Origin: Candidatus Rifleibacteriota bacterium
GTDB taxonomy: Bacteria; Riflebacteria; Ozemobacteria; Ozemobacterales; Ozemobacteraceae
Length of the DNA: 10,083 nucleotides
Assembly (NCBI GenBank): GCA_029560455.1
Contig: JAKQKW010000073.1
Coordinates: 1 to 10,083, forward strand
Reading direction: 5' to 3'
The position numbers were made by a program, and so were the translations under genes. The notes beneath the pieces were generated by a model. That model saw only the letters and a list, made by a program, of their open reading frames with translations, ran no database searches and had not been told where the DNA came from. Within the stretch, counting starts at the first letter, position 1. Every line of letters starts with the position of its first letter. Of this stretch, positions 1 through 7,127 are shown in pieces.

Positions 1-1608
1 GGTTCTAAAAAAGAAAAAGAAGAAGTCATCAAGTCGCTGCGCTCGATCGTCAGAAAATCACCCGAAGAATTCATGGCGCATTATTACCTCGGAATCATGG
101 TCTCGGAAGAAGGCTCGCCCACCCAGGCTCTGCGCCACCTCGAAACCGCGCTGGTCGGCTTCCCTAAATCTGCAGACATTCATGTGCGCATGGGCACGCT
201 TCTCGACAGCAGCAAAAAAAGCGATCAGGCGGTTGAACATTACCGCAAAGCCCTCGAACTCGAACCGGCCAATGCAAAAGCCCTGTCGCGGCTCGGCATT
301 TATGAACTCGAAAACAGCAACCTCGACAAGGCCTACGATCTGCTTTACAAAGCAAGACAGGTGCAGCCTGACAACCCCGACACGCTGAGGGGTCTGGGCT
401 CGATTCTCGTTGAGAAGAACAACCCGAAAGAGGCGCTGCCCATTCTTGAGCAGGCGCTTCTTTTCGACCAGAAGCACGCCGAAACTCACTGGCTGCTTGC
501 AAGAGCTTATGAACAGGCCGGTCAGCCGGAAAAGGCGGCCGAATATTTTGCTCTGGCAAAGAAGCTCGGGCGCCGCGACCCCGAAATGAAAGAACTTATC
601 GGCTACGATATGGCCAGAAGCCTGGTTAAAGCCGGCAAAATGCAGGAAGCGGAAGCGGAGTACAAAAAGGAAATCAAAAAGAATTCTGACGCGGCCACCG
701 GGCATTATGAGCTGGCCCAGATTTATCTCGATACCGGCCGGGAAAATGAAGCGATTGCCTCATACAACGAGGCATATAAGGCTGACAAAAAGTTTGGTGA
801 CGGCATGCTGAAAGCTTCAGATATCTACCTGCAGCGCGAAGAATATAATAAAGCCGAAGAGATTCTTAAGCAGCTGAAAAAAGACCCTGAATATAAAGAT
901 AAGGCTGAAATGGGGCTTGAGGAAATCAAAGAAACCCGTGAGAAACAGGAAAAATTGCGACTCGAAGCCGAAATGGCCGACCGCAAAATGGATGATGCCG
1001 GCGTCGAAGCCAACTTTCTGCAGATGCTCAGCCTTAATAAAGACGATGCCAGCGCCCTTGAGGGTCTGGTCGAGTTTTACAAAGAACGCGGCTATTACGA
1101 AAAGGCTCTCTACTGGTTCAAGCGCTTCAACAAGGTGCGCCCAACTTCTGATGCAAACCGCAAAATGATCGAAAAAGATCTTAAAGACCGCAATGATCAG
1201 GACAATTTCAGTCTGTTCGGCCGCAAACTTGTCACCAAGGATTATAAAGACAACAAAGTGCTCGACAATTCGCCAATCTCGGGCAACGATCTGACCAATA
1301 AATACACCGGCGAACACACTGTCTGGCTCAAGGCTCTGCCGTTGAAAGATTCGGTAATTCCAGATGACAACCTGATGCAGCTCGCTTTCAACGGCGAAAA
1401 TGACCGCCTTAAGGAACTGGCGTTCCTGATTCTGCTTACCCGCACCGAGTATAAAAAAGACCGCCGGCTGCATGAAGGGCTGATGGAATTCTACGCTGAG
1501 CGCGGCCGTGTCGAAGATGCGGTTAAATGCGTCAACACTCTTAAATCGCTTGGTTATTTTACCGCTGCCGAAGCCACAGAAAAGCGTGGCAAACTGCGCG
1601 GCAAATAA
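1..1608 (+). CDS. TPR-repeat protein, 5' end outside the window
   Basis: This is a scaffold-type protein built of tandem tetratricopeptide repeats; specific partners cannot be named. The frame is open from base 1. The 24 residues before the first Met (base 73) already look like a TPR helix running into the next repeat, so Met at 73 is probably internal and the gene begins upstream. 535 residues are visible. About eight TPR-like units fill roughly the first 300, recognisable by repeated patterns such as A-x-x-x-Y-x-x-A-L-x-x-x-P (for example YRKALELEPANAKAL and ASYNEAYKADKKF). A highly charged helical stretch (KETREKQEKLRLEAEMADRK, about residues 310-330) may be a coiled coil. Two or three further TPR-like helix pairs follow (AFLILLTRTEYKKDRRLHEG and after). 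It ends in TAA with no clear terminator before the pseudopilin gene 132 nt downstream, so a link with pilus or secretion assembly is possible but is inference only. The TPR call is secure; the function is unknown. Confidence 0.85.
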   Translation, partial: GSKKEKEEVIKSLRSIVRKSPEEFMAHYYLGIMVSEEGSPTQALRHLETALVGFPKSADIHVRMGTLLDSSKKSDQAVEHYRKALELEPANAKALSRLGIYELENSNLDKAYDLLYKARQVQPDNPDTLRGLGSILVEKNNPKEALPILEQALLFDQKHAETHWLLARAYEQAGQPEKAAEYFALAKKLGRRDPEMKELIGYDMARSLVKAGKMQEAEAEYKKEIKKNSDAATGHYELAQIYLDTGRENEAIASYNEAYKADKKFGDGMLKASDIYLQREEYNKAEEILKQLKKDPEYKDKAEMGLEEIKETREKQEKLRLEAEMADRKMDDAGVEANFLQMLSLNKDDASALEGLVEFYKERGYYEKALYWFKRFNKVRPTSDANRKMIEKDLKDRNDQDNFSLFGRKLVTKDYKDNKVLDNSPISGNDLTNKYTGEHTVWLKALPLKDSVIPDDNLMQLAFNGENDRLKELAFLILLTRTEYKKDRRLHEGLMEFYAERGRVEDAVKCVNTLKSLGYFTAAEATEKRGKLRGK

Positions 1609-1727
1609 AAAACTGCGGCTTACAGCAAAAAAGTCCTTGCAAATTGTTGATTTTTGCTAAAACTATTAGCCTAAGTTGTCGAAAGTTGAATGTAACGATT
1701 TAGACGATCAGCTCTCAGCCTGTCTAA

Positions 1728-1733
1728 AAGGAG
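1728..1733 (+). promoter_or_regulatory. Ribosome binding site that decides the pseudopilin start
   Basis: AAGGAG lies 4 nt before the ATG at 1738 and 7 nt before the ATG at 1741. The 7-nt spacing is the usual optimum and gives the short leader MKRG typical of prepilins, so 1741 is preferred, although the two adjacent ATGs cannot be separated with certainty. The rest of the 1609-1740 gap is AT-rich and shows no convincing promoter. Confidence 0.6.
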
Positions 1734-1740
1734 TTATATG

Positions 1741-2571
1741 ATGAAACGCGGTTTCTCGTTGATTGAATTATTGGTGGTTGTCGCCATCATCGCCATTCTG
1801 GTCGGTGTCGCGACGCCATACTACGCAGACTATGTCCGCGAAAGCAAACGGGCCAAAGCCCTGCAGGATCTCGACGTCCTCAAACAGGCAGTCGTTCTCT
1901 ACAACTCCCAGGAAGACCTACCATACATGGGCATGCTTTCAACAACTACCACAAAGTTAGTTCCAATCCTGGGCGAAAATGACTTTAATGGCCTTCAGGG
2001 TCGCTACCTGACCTATATACCGGTCGACCCCTGGGGCAAAAACTACAAACTTGACCCCTATGCCTGCTTTGTTTACAGCGACGGGCCGGATTCTCGCGTT
2101 ACTACTGACGACATTAAAGACTATTACATCAAAGATCTGGCAATGTTAAGAATCGAATGGGAAGATACAAACAATAATCGCTCGATGGATGATAACGACA
2201 ATCTGTATTTCCATTTCAACAAACCACTTTATTGTAGTGGAATGAGTACTAATCATTTTGATGTCTATGAAAACAATGAGGTAATATCAAGCATCACGCT
2301 TGACATAGATTATGTCCCACCGGCTGAATATTCTCACCTGACAGCCTCAAGCTCGACATTGATCGCACAAGTGAGATCAAACAAAGTCAAGCTTGGGGTT
2401 CACGCAATAGCGTTCAAAGATGATCTGGAAGTTCTGAATAAATATATGGAAGTTAAAGTAGACCGTCCAAATTCAACCAGCGATGATCTCAGAACTTTGG
2501 TTGATCCTGACACAGGTAACCCATATCGCTACGCAATCAGAACCAACCCCATTAAAATCACTCCGAAATGA
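1741..2571 (+). CDS. GspG-like pseudopilin with calcium-loop/Ig-like C-terminal extension
   Basis: Type IV pilin/type II secretion pseudopilins are inserted in the inner membrane, cleaved after Gly by prepilin peptidase, N-methylated and assembled into a pilus-like fibre. The N-terminus shows the class III signal: MKRG, then FSLIE with Glu at position 5 of the mature protein, then a hydrophobic helix to about residue 25. Residues 28-60 form the amphipathic alpha-1C helix. DPWG (96-99), followed by Y102, SDGPD (113-117) and DDI (123-125), matches the GspG major-pseudopilin core, where this loop binds calcium. GspG proteins usually end soon after, near 140-150 residues, but this one runs to 276. 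The extra part opens with DTNNNRSMDDND (142-153), which has EF-hand/dockerin loop spacing (D1, N3, N5, D9, D12). A beta-rich segment beginning LYFHFNKPL follows and resembles bacterial Ig-like folds. The extension is locally AT-rich (18 of 60 bases are G or C at 2221-2280). No secretion ATPase or platform gene is adjacent, so secretion versus pilus use is open. An ATG at 1738 is an alternative start. Confidence 0.85.
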   Translation: MKRGFSLIELLVVVAIIAILVGVATPYYADYVRESKRAKALQDLDVLKQAVVLYNSQEDLPYMGMLSTTTTKLVPILGENDFNGLQGRYLTYIPVDPWGKNYKLDPYACFVYSDGPDSRVTTDDIKDYYIKDLAMLRIEWEDTNNNRSMDDNDNLYFHFNKPLYCSGMSTNHFDVYENNEVISSITLDIDYVPPAEYSHLTASSSTLIAQVRSNKVKLGVHAIAFKDDLEVLNKYMEVKVDRPNSTSDDLRTLVDPDTGNPYRYAIRTNPIKITPK

Positions 2572-2590
2572 CCTGATTCAAACCGCGTTT

Positions 2591-2626
2591 AAAAGCCGGC
2601 TGACGTTTTCGTCAGCCGGCTTTTTT
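2591..2626. terminator. Strong hairpin terminator between convergent genes
   Basis: AAAAGCCGGCTGACG (2591-2605), a TTTT loop (2606-2609) and CGTCAGCCGGCTTTT (2610-2624) form a perfect 15-bp stem. On the plus strand six consecutive T (2621-2626) end the structure, an intrinsic terminator 19 nt after the pseudopilin stop. On the minus strand the stem ends in TTTT and lies 17 nt after the hemL stop, so it probably terminates the heme operon too, with a weaker U-tract in that direction. Confidence 0.9.
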
Positions 2627-2641
2627 AACTAAAGAACCTTA

Positions 2642-3919
2642 TCAGCGCAGCCTTTTGAAGACGCGGCTGGCGGTGGCAATAGTATGGTCGATATCGGCTT
2701 CGGTGTGGGCAATCGAGACGAAGGCGGCCTCGAATTGTGAAGGGGCGAGATAAATACCTTCGGCAAGCATCTCTCTAAACCATCGGGCGAACAGCTGCGT
2801 ATCTGATTTTTTCGCCGAATCATAATCGGTGACCGATTCGGCAGTAAAAAACATCGTCAACATCGAACCAAAGCGGTTGCCGACCACTTTGATGCCGGCT
2901 TCGGCAGCAGCCGCGGCCAGCCCCTTGTCAAGTTTCTCAGACCTGGCAAGCAAGCGCTGATAAAAGCCATTATCAGCTTTAATTTTTCGGAGAGTGGCGG
3001 TACCGGCAGCAACGGCAACCGGGTTGCCGGAAAGAGTTCCGGCCTGATAGACCGGCCCTTCGGGGGCAATACTGCTCATTATATCGGCGCGGCCGCCATA
3101 AACCGCGAGTGGCATACCGCCGCCGACGACCTTGCCAAGACAGGTCAGGTCGGGCTTAACGCCAGACAGTTTACTGACGCCGCCGAAGCAGCCTCTGAAA
3201 CCGGTCATGACTTCGTCAAAAATCAACAGGGCGCCATTATCGGCGCACAGCTTCTGCAGCTTCTCGAGATAACCGGCGGCCGGGTTGACAACCCCCATGT
3301 TGCCGCAGACCGGTTCGATAATCAGACCGGCAATCTGATCGGGGTGTTTTTTAAAGCAGGCTTCGACCGCAGCAGCATCATTGAACGGCACCACCAGGGT
3401 ATTTCGGGCGATATCCTCAGGAATACCGGGGCAACCGGGTATCGCGAGCGTGGCGACGCCAGAACCGGCGTTGACCAGCAACGAGTCGGCGTGCCCATGG
3501 TAGGCGCCATCACACTTGATGATCAGCGGGCGGCCGGTAAAACCACGGGCCAGACGCACGGCAGACATGGTCGCTTCGGTACCGCTGCTGACGAAACGCA
3601 TGCGCTCGATTACCGGAAAAGCCTCGCGAATCAGGCCGGCAAGAACCGTCTCACGCTCGGTCGGAGCCCCAAAACTCAGACCATCGGCAGCGGTACTGCA
3701 GACGGCCTCGACAATCTCAGGGTCAGCGTGACCGAGAATCATCGGGCCCCATGAGCCCACATAATCGATATATTCTCGGCCATCGATGTCAAAAATGCGG
3801 CTGCCGGCGGCCCGACTGATAAACAAGGGGTTGCCACCGACAGATTTGAATGCACGCACCGGGCTGTTCACCCCACCCGGAAAAACCTTTACAGCTGCTT
3901 CCAGGGCTTTGCTGTTCAC
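2642..3919 (-). CDS. hemL: Glutamate-1-semialdehyde 2,1-aminomutase
   Basis: A cytosolic PLP enzyme that converts glutamate-1-semialdehyde to 5-aminolevulinate, the last step of the C5 (tRNA-Glu) route to tetrapyrroles. The 425-residue length is normal for the family. Visible hallmarks are the N-terminal FPGGVNSPVRAF (13-24), SSGTEAT (111-117, phosphate/cofactor region), YHGHAD (140-145), DEVMTGFR (235-242) and the Schiff-base lysine in LGKVVGGGMP (Lys263). The start is GTG at 3919; its GTGA overlaps the ahbB stop by 4 nt, and GAGGAAG lies about 8 nt upstream, consistent with translational coupling. It is the last gene of the operon and is followed by the shared terminator. Its partner glutamyl-tRNA reductase (hemA) is not in the window. 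Confidence 0.97.
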   Translation of the reverse strand: MNSKALEAAVKVFPGGVNSPVRAFKSVGGNPLFISRAAGSRIFDIDGREYIDYVGSWGPMILGHADPEIVEAVCSTAADGLSFGAPTERETVLAGLIREAFPVIERMRFVSSGTEATMSAVRLARGFTGRPLIIKCDGAYHGHADSLLVNAGSGVATLAIPGCPGIPEDIARNTLVVPFNDAAAVEACFKKHPDQIAGLIIEPVCGNMGVVNPAAGYLEKLQKLCADNGALLIFDEVMTGFRGCFGGVSKLSGVKPDLTCLGKVVGGGMPLAVYGGRADIMSSIAPEGPVYQAGTLSGNPVAVAAGTATLRKIKADNGFYQRLLARSEKLDKGLAAAAAEAGIKVVGNRFGSMLTMFFTAESVTDYDSAKKSDTQLFARWFREMLAEGIYLAPSQFEAAFVSIAHTEADIDHTIATASRVFKRLR

Positions 3920-4392
3920 GGCTGTGCTTCCTCGAAATAGCGCATCGAAGTCTTTTTCAGCTCTTTTTCGGTTCTGAAAATCTTGAAGCCGTTGAACTTG
4001 AAACGCTCGCTGATACCGGCGACGATGTTGCGCAGTTCTTCTTCAGAACGGGCATGAATCATGGTAAAAAGGTTGTAATTCCAGCCGGGTGGGCACTCGC
4101 GCTCGTAACAGTGAGAAATTTCGCGCAGTTCAGCCAGAGCAGTGCCGATTTCATCGACATTCTCTTCGGAAACATCCCAGGCAACCAGAGCATTCGCGGC
4201 ATGGCCAATCTGTTCAGGCCTGATAGCGGCACCGATTCTTCTGATGATGCCGTCATCGCGGCATTTACTGATTATTTCAATGACTTCTTCTTCTGTGCAG
4301 CCAACTTTGTTGGCAATTCTCTTGAACGGACGTGTTTCGAGCTTAAAACCATCCTGAAGTTCACACAGAATCTGACGGGTTTTACTGTCCAT
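3916..4392 (-). CDS. ahbB: Siroheme decarboxylase, AhbB-type subunit
   Basis: One half of the AhbA/AhbB complex that removes two acetate carboxyls from siroheme to give 12,18-didecarboxysiroheme, the first committed step of alternative heme synthesis. The protein (158 aa) has the Lrp/AsnC-like fold of this family: a winged-helix-like N-terminus (about 1-55, ending GIIRRIGAAI) and a ferredoxin-like C-terminal half. HCYER (94-98) followed by W104, NYNLFTMIH (105-113) is the family signature, and His94 is the candidate substrate/iron-binding residue. The near relatives NirD/L/G/H of heme d1 synthesis share this fold, but pairing with ahbD favours the heme b route. Start ATG at 4392 has AGGAG 6 nt upstream. 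It follows ahbA by 9 nt and overlaps hemL by 4 nt. The A versus B assignment is by recalled resemblance (HCYxR type) and is less certain than the family. Confidence 0.88.
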   Translation of the reverse strand: MDSKTRQILCELQDGFKLETRPFKRIANKVGCTEEEVIEIISKCRDDGIIRRIGAAIRPEQIGHAANALVAWDVSEENVDEIGTALAELREISHCYERECPPGWNYNLFTMIHARSEEELRNIVAGISERFKFNGFKIFRTEKELKKTSMRYFEEAQP

Positions 4393-4401
4393 TACTGTCT
4401 C

Positions 4402-4845
4402 CTAGTCAAGATCAACCTTTACCTTGAACAGCTTCTTCGAAGCGAATATCAGAATATCTTTAACGCCGGTCTTCTGCCTGATTTCGGCAAAAATCTGTTC
4501 GCGGCGTTCCTCTGAGGGCGCAATGACCGTAAACCAGATATTGGGGCTGCCTTCGCGCAGATAATTATGGGTAATTTCAGAATAACCGTTAATTACTGCG
4601 GCAATGGCATCAACCCGGTCTGCCGGCGCATCGATCGCGGCCAGGCAGCCTTTGTAACCGAGTTTGCGGCTGTCGAAGAAAGGCCCCAGATAGCGTATGG
4701 CGCCGCTCTCGTACATTCTGGCAATTCTTGATATGACTGAAACTTCGTCCATCCAGAGTTTGTCGCCGATTACTCTGTATGGCTCAGATTCCAGCGGAAA
4801 ACGGCCCTGAAGCATCTGCAGTATTTCGCGGTCTTTATCGTCCAT
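4402..4845 (-). CDS. ahbA: Siroheme decarboxylase, AhbA-type subunit
   Basis: Partner subunit of the siroheme decarboxylase; in characterised systems AhbA and AhbB act as a heterodimer. 147 residues with the same plan as its neighbour: an N-terminal helix-turn-helix-like region (about 1-55, ending GAIRYLGPFFD), then a ferredoxin-like half. The signature here is HNYLR (93-97) followed by NIWFTVIAP (102-110), different from the HCYER of the other subunit, which supports two non-identical subunits from an old duplication. Despite the Lrp/AsnC-like fold, family members are enzymes rather than DNA-binding regulators. Start ATG at 4845 is preceded by GGAAGGA about 8 nt upstream. The C-terminus ends in a lysine-rich strand (SKKLFKVKVDLD) before a TAG stop. 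Confidence 0.88.
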   Translation of the reverse strand: MDDKDREILQMLQGRFPLESEPYRVIGDKLWMDEVSVISRIARMYESGAIRYLGPFFDSRKLGYKGCLAAIDAPADRVDAIAAVINGYSEITHNYLREGSPNIWFTVIAPSEERREQIFAEIRQKTGVKDILIFASKKLFKVKVDLD

Positions 4846-4917
4846 CAGGCTTGTCCTTCCTTGATCATACAGTGATAACCAGTACTGCCATCGAGTATGG
4901 GGATTTTAACAATATAC

Positions 4918-5985
4918 TCAGGTTTTGTCTCTTTGACCAGCAGAAAACTTACAATTCGGGTCAGTGGCCATGTAACTGCCATGTACCGCATGGGCGCGAG
5001 CCCGGCAACCGCCACAGATACGATTGAAACGGCAAAGACCACACACGCCTTCGAGTTTTTCAGGTGTACGCATATTTTTTAACTCGATGCTGCCCTGATA
5101 AATTTGTTTCAGAGGCGTTTTGCGAATGTTGCCAACCACCATATCGAAATAACCACAGGGTTTTACCTCACCGCACCAGCTGACAAAGACAAAACCGTTG
5201 CCAGCCATGCAGCTGCGCCCGCGACTGCCCGGCTCACGCCCCATTTCGGCGCGAATCTGCGCATACTGCGGCGCACAGGTAACCTTAACCGGAATCTGCC
5301 AGGCATCAGAGTTTTCTGCTACATACTGCAGAACCCGCTCGATTTCATGAGGCGGCAGCTCCACTTCAGAGCCGCCATCAGCTGCCCTGCCGGTCGGCAC
5401 GATAAAGAACAGGTGCCAGGCAGCAGCCCCCAGACCCACAACCCAGTCTTTTATCTCTTCGAGCCGGTGTGAATTCGTGGGCAAAACGGTCGTATTGATC
5501 TGAAACGACATACCGTGCGCCTTTATCCGGGAAAAGGCCCGCAATGCTTCCTGATAAGTTCCGGGTATTCTGACAAAAGCATCGTGGTCAGCCTCACTGG
5601 AAGAATGCATGCTGAAGCTGAAGTGCTTGATCCCGGCTTTTGCAAGGCTTTCAAGCCTGGCATCGGTTAACAGCCTGCCATCATTGCACGACACCACCGG
5701 CCGATGCCCCATTTCAACTGCCTTGGCAGCTATTTCTTCAAGATCTTCACGCAGCAGCGGTTCGCCACCGCTGAGAATTATCAGTGCCGGCCCCATTTCG
5801 GCTGCAGACTTCAGCATGGCGACTGCTTCTTCAGTTGTCAGTTCGTCTGGGTCACGAAAATCGACGGCGGCGGCACGACAATGCGGGCAGGCCAGCGGGC
5901 AGGCGCGCGTGGTTTCCCAGGCAAGAACTCTGAGATTGTTCTGATCGACATTTCCAGGGTGACGGGCAGCGTGCGGGTGCGTCAT
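4918..5985 (-). CDS. ahbD: Radical SAM heme b synthase AhbD (Fe-coproporphyrin III decarboxylating)
   Basis: AhbD carries out the last step of the siroheme-dependent pathway, oxidative decarboxylation of the two propionates at C3 and C8 of Fe-coproporphyrin III to vinyl groups, giving heme b under anoxic conditions. The 355-residue protein has the radical SAM CxxxCxxC (Cys29, Cys33, Cys36, in TRACPLACPHC), GGEP (73-76) and a QINTT strand (162-166). WHLFFIVPTGR (190-200) and CAP (237-239) agree with AhbD. A SPASM-type cysteine-rich end (Cys259, 277, 315, 318, 324, 327, 345, with CGGCRARAH) should carry auxiliary Fe-S clusters. AhbC, the related radical SAM enzyme of the preceding step, is the main alternative; the GCRARA ending and the PTGR stretch favour AhbD. 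The start ATGA overlaps the hemB stop by 4 nt, with GAGGAG upstream. Confidence 0.9.
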   Translation of the reverse strand: MTHPHAARHPGNVDQNNLRVLAWETTRACPLACPHCRAAAVDFRDPDELTTEEAVAMLKSAAEMGPALIILSGGEPLLREDLEEIAAKAVEMGHRPVVSCNDGRLLTDARLESLAKAGIKHFSFSMHSSSEADHDAFVRIPGTYQEALRAFSRIKAHGMSFQINTTVLPTNSHRLEEIKDWVVGLGAAAWHLFFIVPTGRAADGGSEVELPPHEIERVLQYVAENSDAWQIPVKVTCAPQYAQIRAEMGREPGSRGRSCMAGNGFVFVSWCGEVKPCGYFDMVVGNIRKTPLKQIYQGSIELKNMRTPEKLEGVCGLCRFNRICGGCRARAHAVHGSYMATDPNCKFSAGQRDKT

Positions 5986-6968
5986 TTATTCTCCTCTTTG
6001 AGCCATTGAGCGACCTGCGGGGCAAAATAGGTGAGAACCAGATCGGCACCGGCACGGCGCATCGCAATCAGCGATTCAAGCGCCACCTGCCTTTCGTCGA
6101 CCCAGCCTTTTTCGGCAGCAGCCTTGATCATTGAATATTCACCAGATACCTGATAAACAGCGAGCGGGCACGAGAACTGACTGCGCGCCTCAGCCAGAAT
6201 GTCGAGGTAGGCAATTCCGGGTTTGACCATGAGAATGTCGGCACCCTCTTCAAGATCGAGCTGCAACTCAGTCATCGCATCTCTACCAACCGCAAAATCC
6301 ATCTGATAGCCACGTCGGTCACCCTTGCCAGGCGCCGAACCGGCCGCTTCTCTGAATGGCCCGTAAAAAGATGACGCATATTTCGCTGAATAGGCCATAA
6401 TCGGAACCTGGCTGAATCCTTCGGCATCGAGAAGCCTTCTTATCGCGCCGACCCGGCCATCCATCATATCTGAGGGGGCAACCATATCAGCGCCGGCTTT
6501 AACGTGGGCAAGCGCCATGTTTGCCAGCAGTGCAAGCGAAGAGTCGTTGTCGACGCAGCCGCAGGCATCGAGAACGCCACAATGGCCATGCGTAGTGTAA
6601 GCACAGAGACAGACATCGGTAATGATATAGGCTTCAGGGCAATGCTGCCTGATATGCCTGATCGCCTCGCAGACAACGCTGTCAGCCCTGGCGGCACAAC
6701 TGCCGTCAGAGTTTTTAGCCGAAGGTACGCCAAAAAGAATGAATGCTTCGACACCAGCCTGCATCGCCGCAGCGACGGGCTCATGAACTCTATTGACCGG
6801 CCAGTGCATCTGTCCCGGCATGGCCGCTATTTCGCGAGGTTTTTCGAGACCTTCGACAACAAATAGCGGGTAAATAAGCTGCTGTGGCTCGACACTGACC
6901 TGACGAATCATTTTTCGCAGGCGACTGTCCTGACGAAGCCGCCTTGGGCGCTGAACTGGAAAACTCAT
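5982..6968 (-). CDS. hemB: Delta-aminolevulinic acid dehydratase (porphobilinogen synthase)
   Basis: Cytosolic enzyme that condenses two 5-aminolevulinate molecules to porphobilinogen. The 328-residue form is normal length. Zinc-type cysteines are present at C120, C122 and C130 (DVCLCAYTTHGHCG), so a catalytic Zn is expected rather than the Mg-only form with Asp/Ala substitutions. The two Schiff-base lysines are Lys196 (AYSAKYAS) and Lys249 (ILMVKPG). The start was set to ATG 6968 because GGAG lies 6 nt upstream and the N-terminus (FPVQRPRRLRQD) then matches the family. An upstream in-frame GTG at 7007 lies between the -35 and -10 of the predicted promoter and has no support. It is the first gene of the operon and its stop overlaps the ahbD start. 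Confidence 0.97.
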   Translation of the reverse strand: MSFPVQRPRRLRQDSRLRKMIRQVSVEPQQLIYPLFVVEGLEKPREIAAMPGQMHWPVNRVHEPVAAAMQAGVEAFILFGVPSAKNSDGSCAARADSVVCEAIRHIRQHCPEAYIITDVCLCAYTTHGHCGVLDACGCVDNDSSLALLANMALAHVKAGADMVAPSDMMDGRVGAIRRLLDAEGFSQVPIMAYSAKYASSFYGPFREAAGSAPGKGDRRGYQMDFAVGRDAMTELQLDLEEGADILMVKPGIAYLDILAEARSQFSCPLAVYQVSGEYSMIKAAAEKGWVDERQVALESLIAMRRAGADLVLTYFAPQVAQWLKEENK

Positions 6969-6997
6969 ATGCTGCTCCGGTTGATAGGTTTCGCAGC

Positions 6998-7026
6998 AGT
7001 GTACCACGCCACAACCAGAGCTTCAA
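6998..7026 (-). promoter_or_regulatory. Predicted sigma70-type promoter of the heme operon
   Basis: On the minus strand TTGAAG (-35, 7021-7026) and TACACT (-10, 6998-7003) are separated by exactly 17 nt. Each matches four of six consensus positions. A start near 6991 would leave a leader of a little over 20 nt before the hemB ATG. It lies downstream of the terminator of the preceding gene, where an operon promoter is expected. No operator sequence was recognised. Confidence 0.5.
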
Positions 7027-7040
7027 GCAACCGCGGTTAA

Positions 7041-7079
7041 ATATAAAATCCCCGCCTTACAATTACTGCAAGCGGGGAT
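7041..7079 (-). terminator. Intrinsic terminator of the exported-protein gene
   Basis: On the minus strand ATCCCCGC (7072-7079) pairs with GCGGGGAT (7048-7055). The stem is extended by TTGCA/TGTAA with one bulged base, and TTTTATAT follows. It sits about 50 nt after the stop of the 618-codon gene and before the hemB promoter, insulating the two transcription units. Confidence 0.75.
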
Positions 7080-7127
7080 CTAAGTCCGTATACGGGGATC
7101 ACGCCATTCAAGCGTGCTCGAGCTCAC

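Noticed and set aside
58..705. A 215-codon minus-strand open frame opposite the TPR gene (and a 218-codon one at 817-1473)
   Set aside because: Both lie wholly antisense to a well-supported repeat protein and their translations show no recognisable domain; they arise from the codon bias of the sense gene.
1625..1660. A possible terminator after the TPR gene (GCAAAAA pairing with TTTTTGC)
   Set aside because: The stem is only 7 bp and almost all A-T, with a long loop and no following T-run.
3850..4515. A 221-codon plus-strand open frame across hemL, ahbB and ahbA
   Set aside because: It is antisense to three confidently identified enzymes and crosses their junctions, with no ribosome binding site or family resemblance.
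3916..4845. Lrp/AsnC-type transcription regulators
   Set aside because: The fold is shared, but the HCYER and HNYLR signatures and the adjacent ahbD identify siroheme decarboxylase subunits.
4918..5985. AhbC, or a generic SPASM peptide-maturation radical SAM enzyme
   Set aside because: The cysteine pattern with CGGCRARAH, the VPTGR and CAP segments, and the ahbA/ahbB/hemB/hemL context fit AhbD better, and no precursor-peptide gene is present.
6969..7007. An extended HemB N-terminus from GTG at 7007
   Set aside because: The GTG lies between the predicted promoter elements, while ATG 6968 has a well-placed GGAG and gives the normal family N-terminus.
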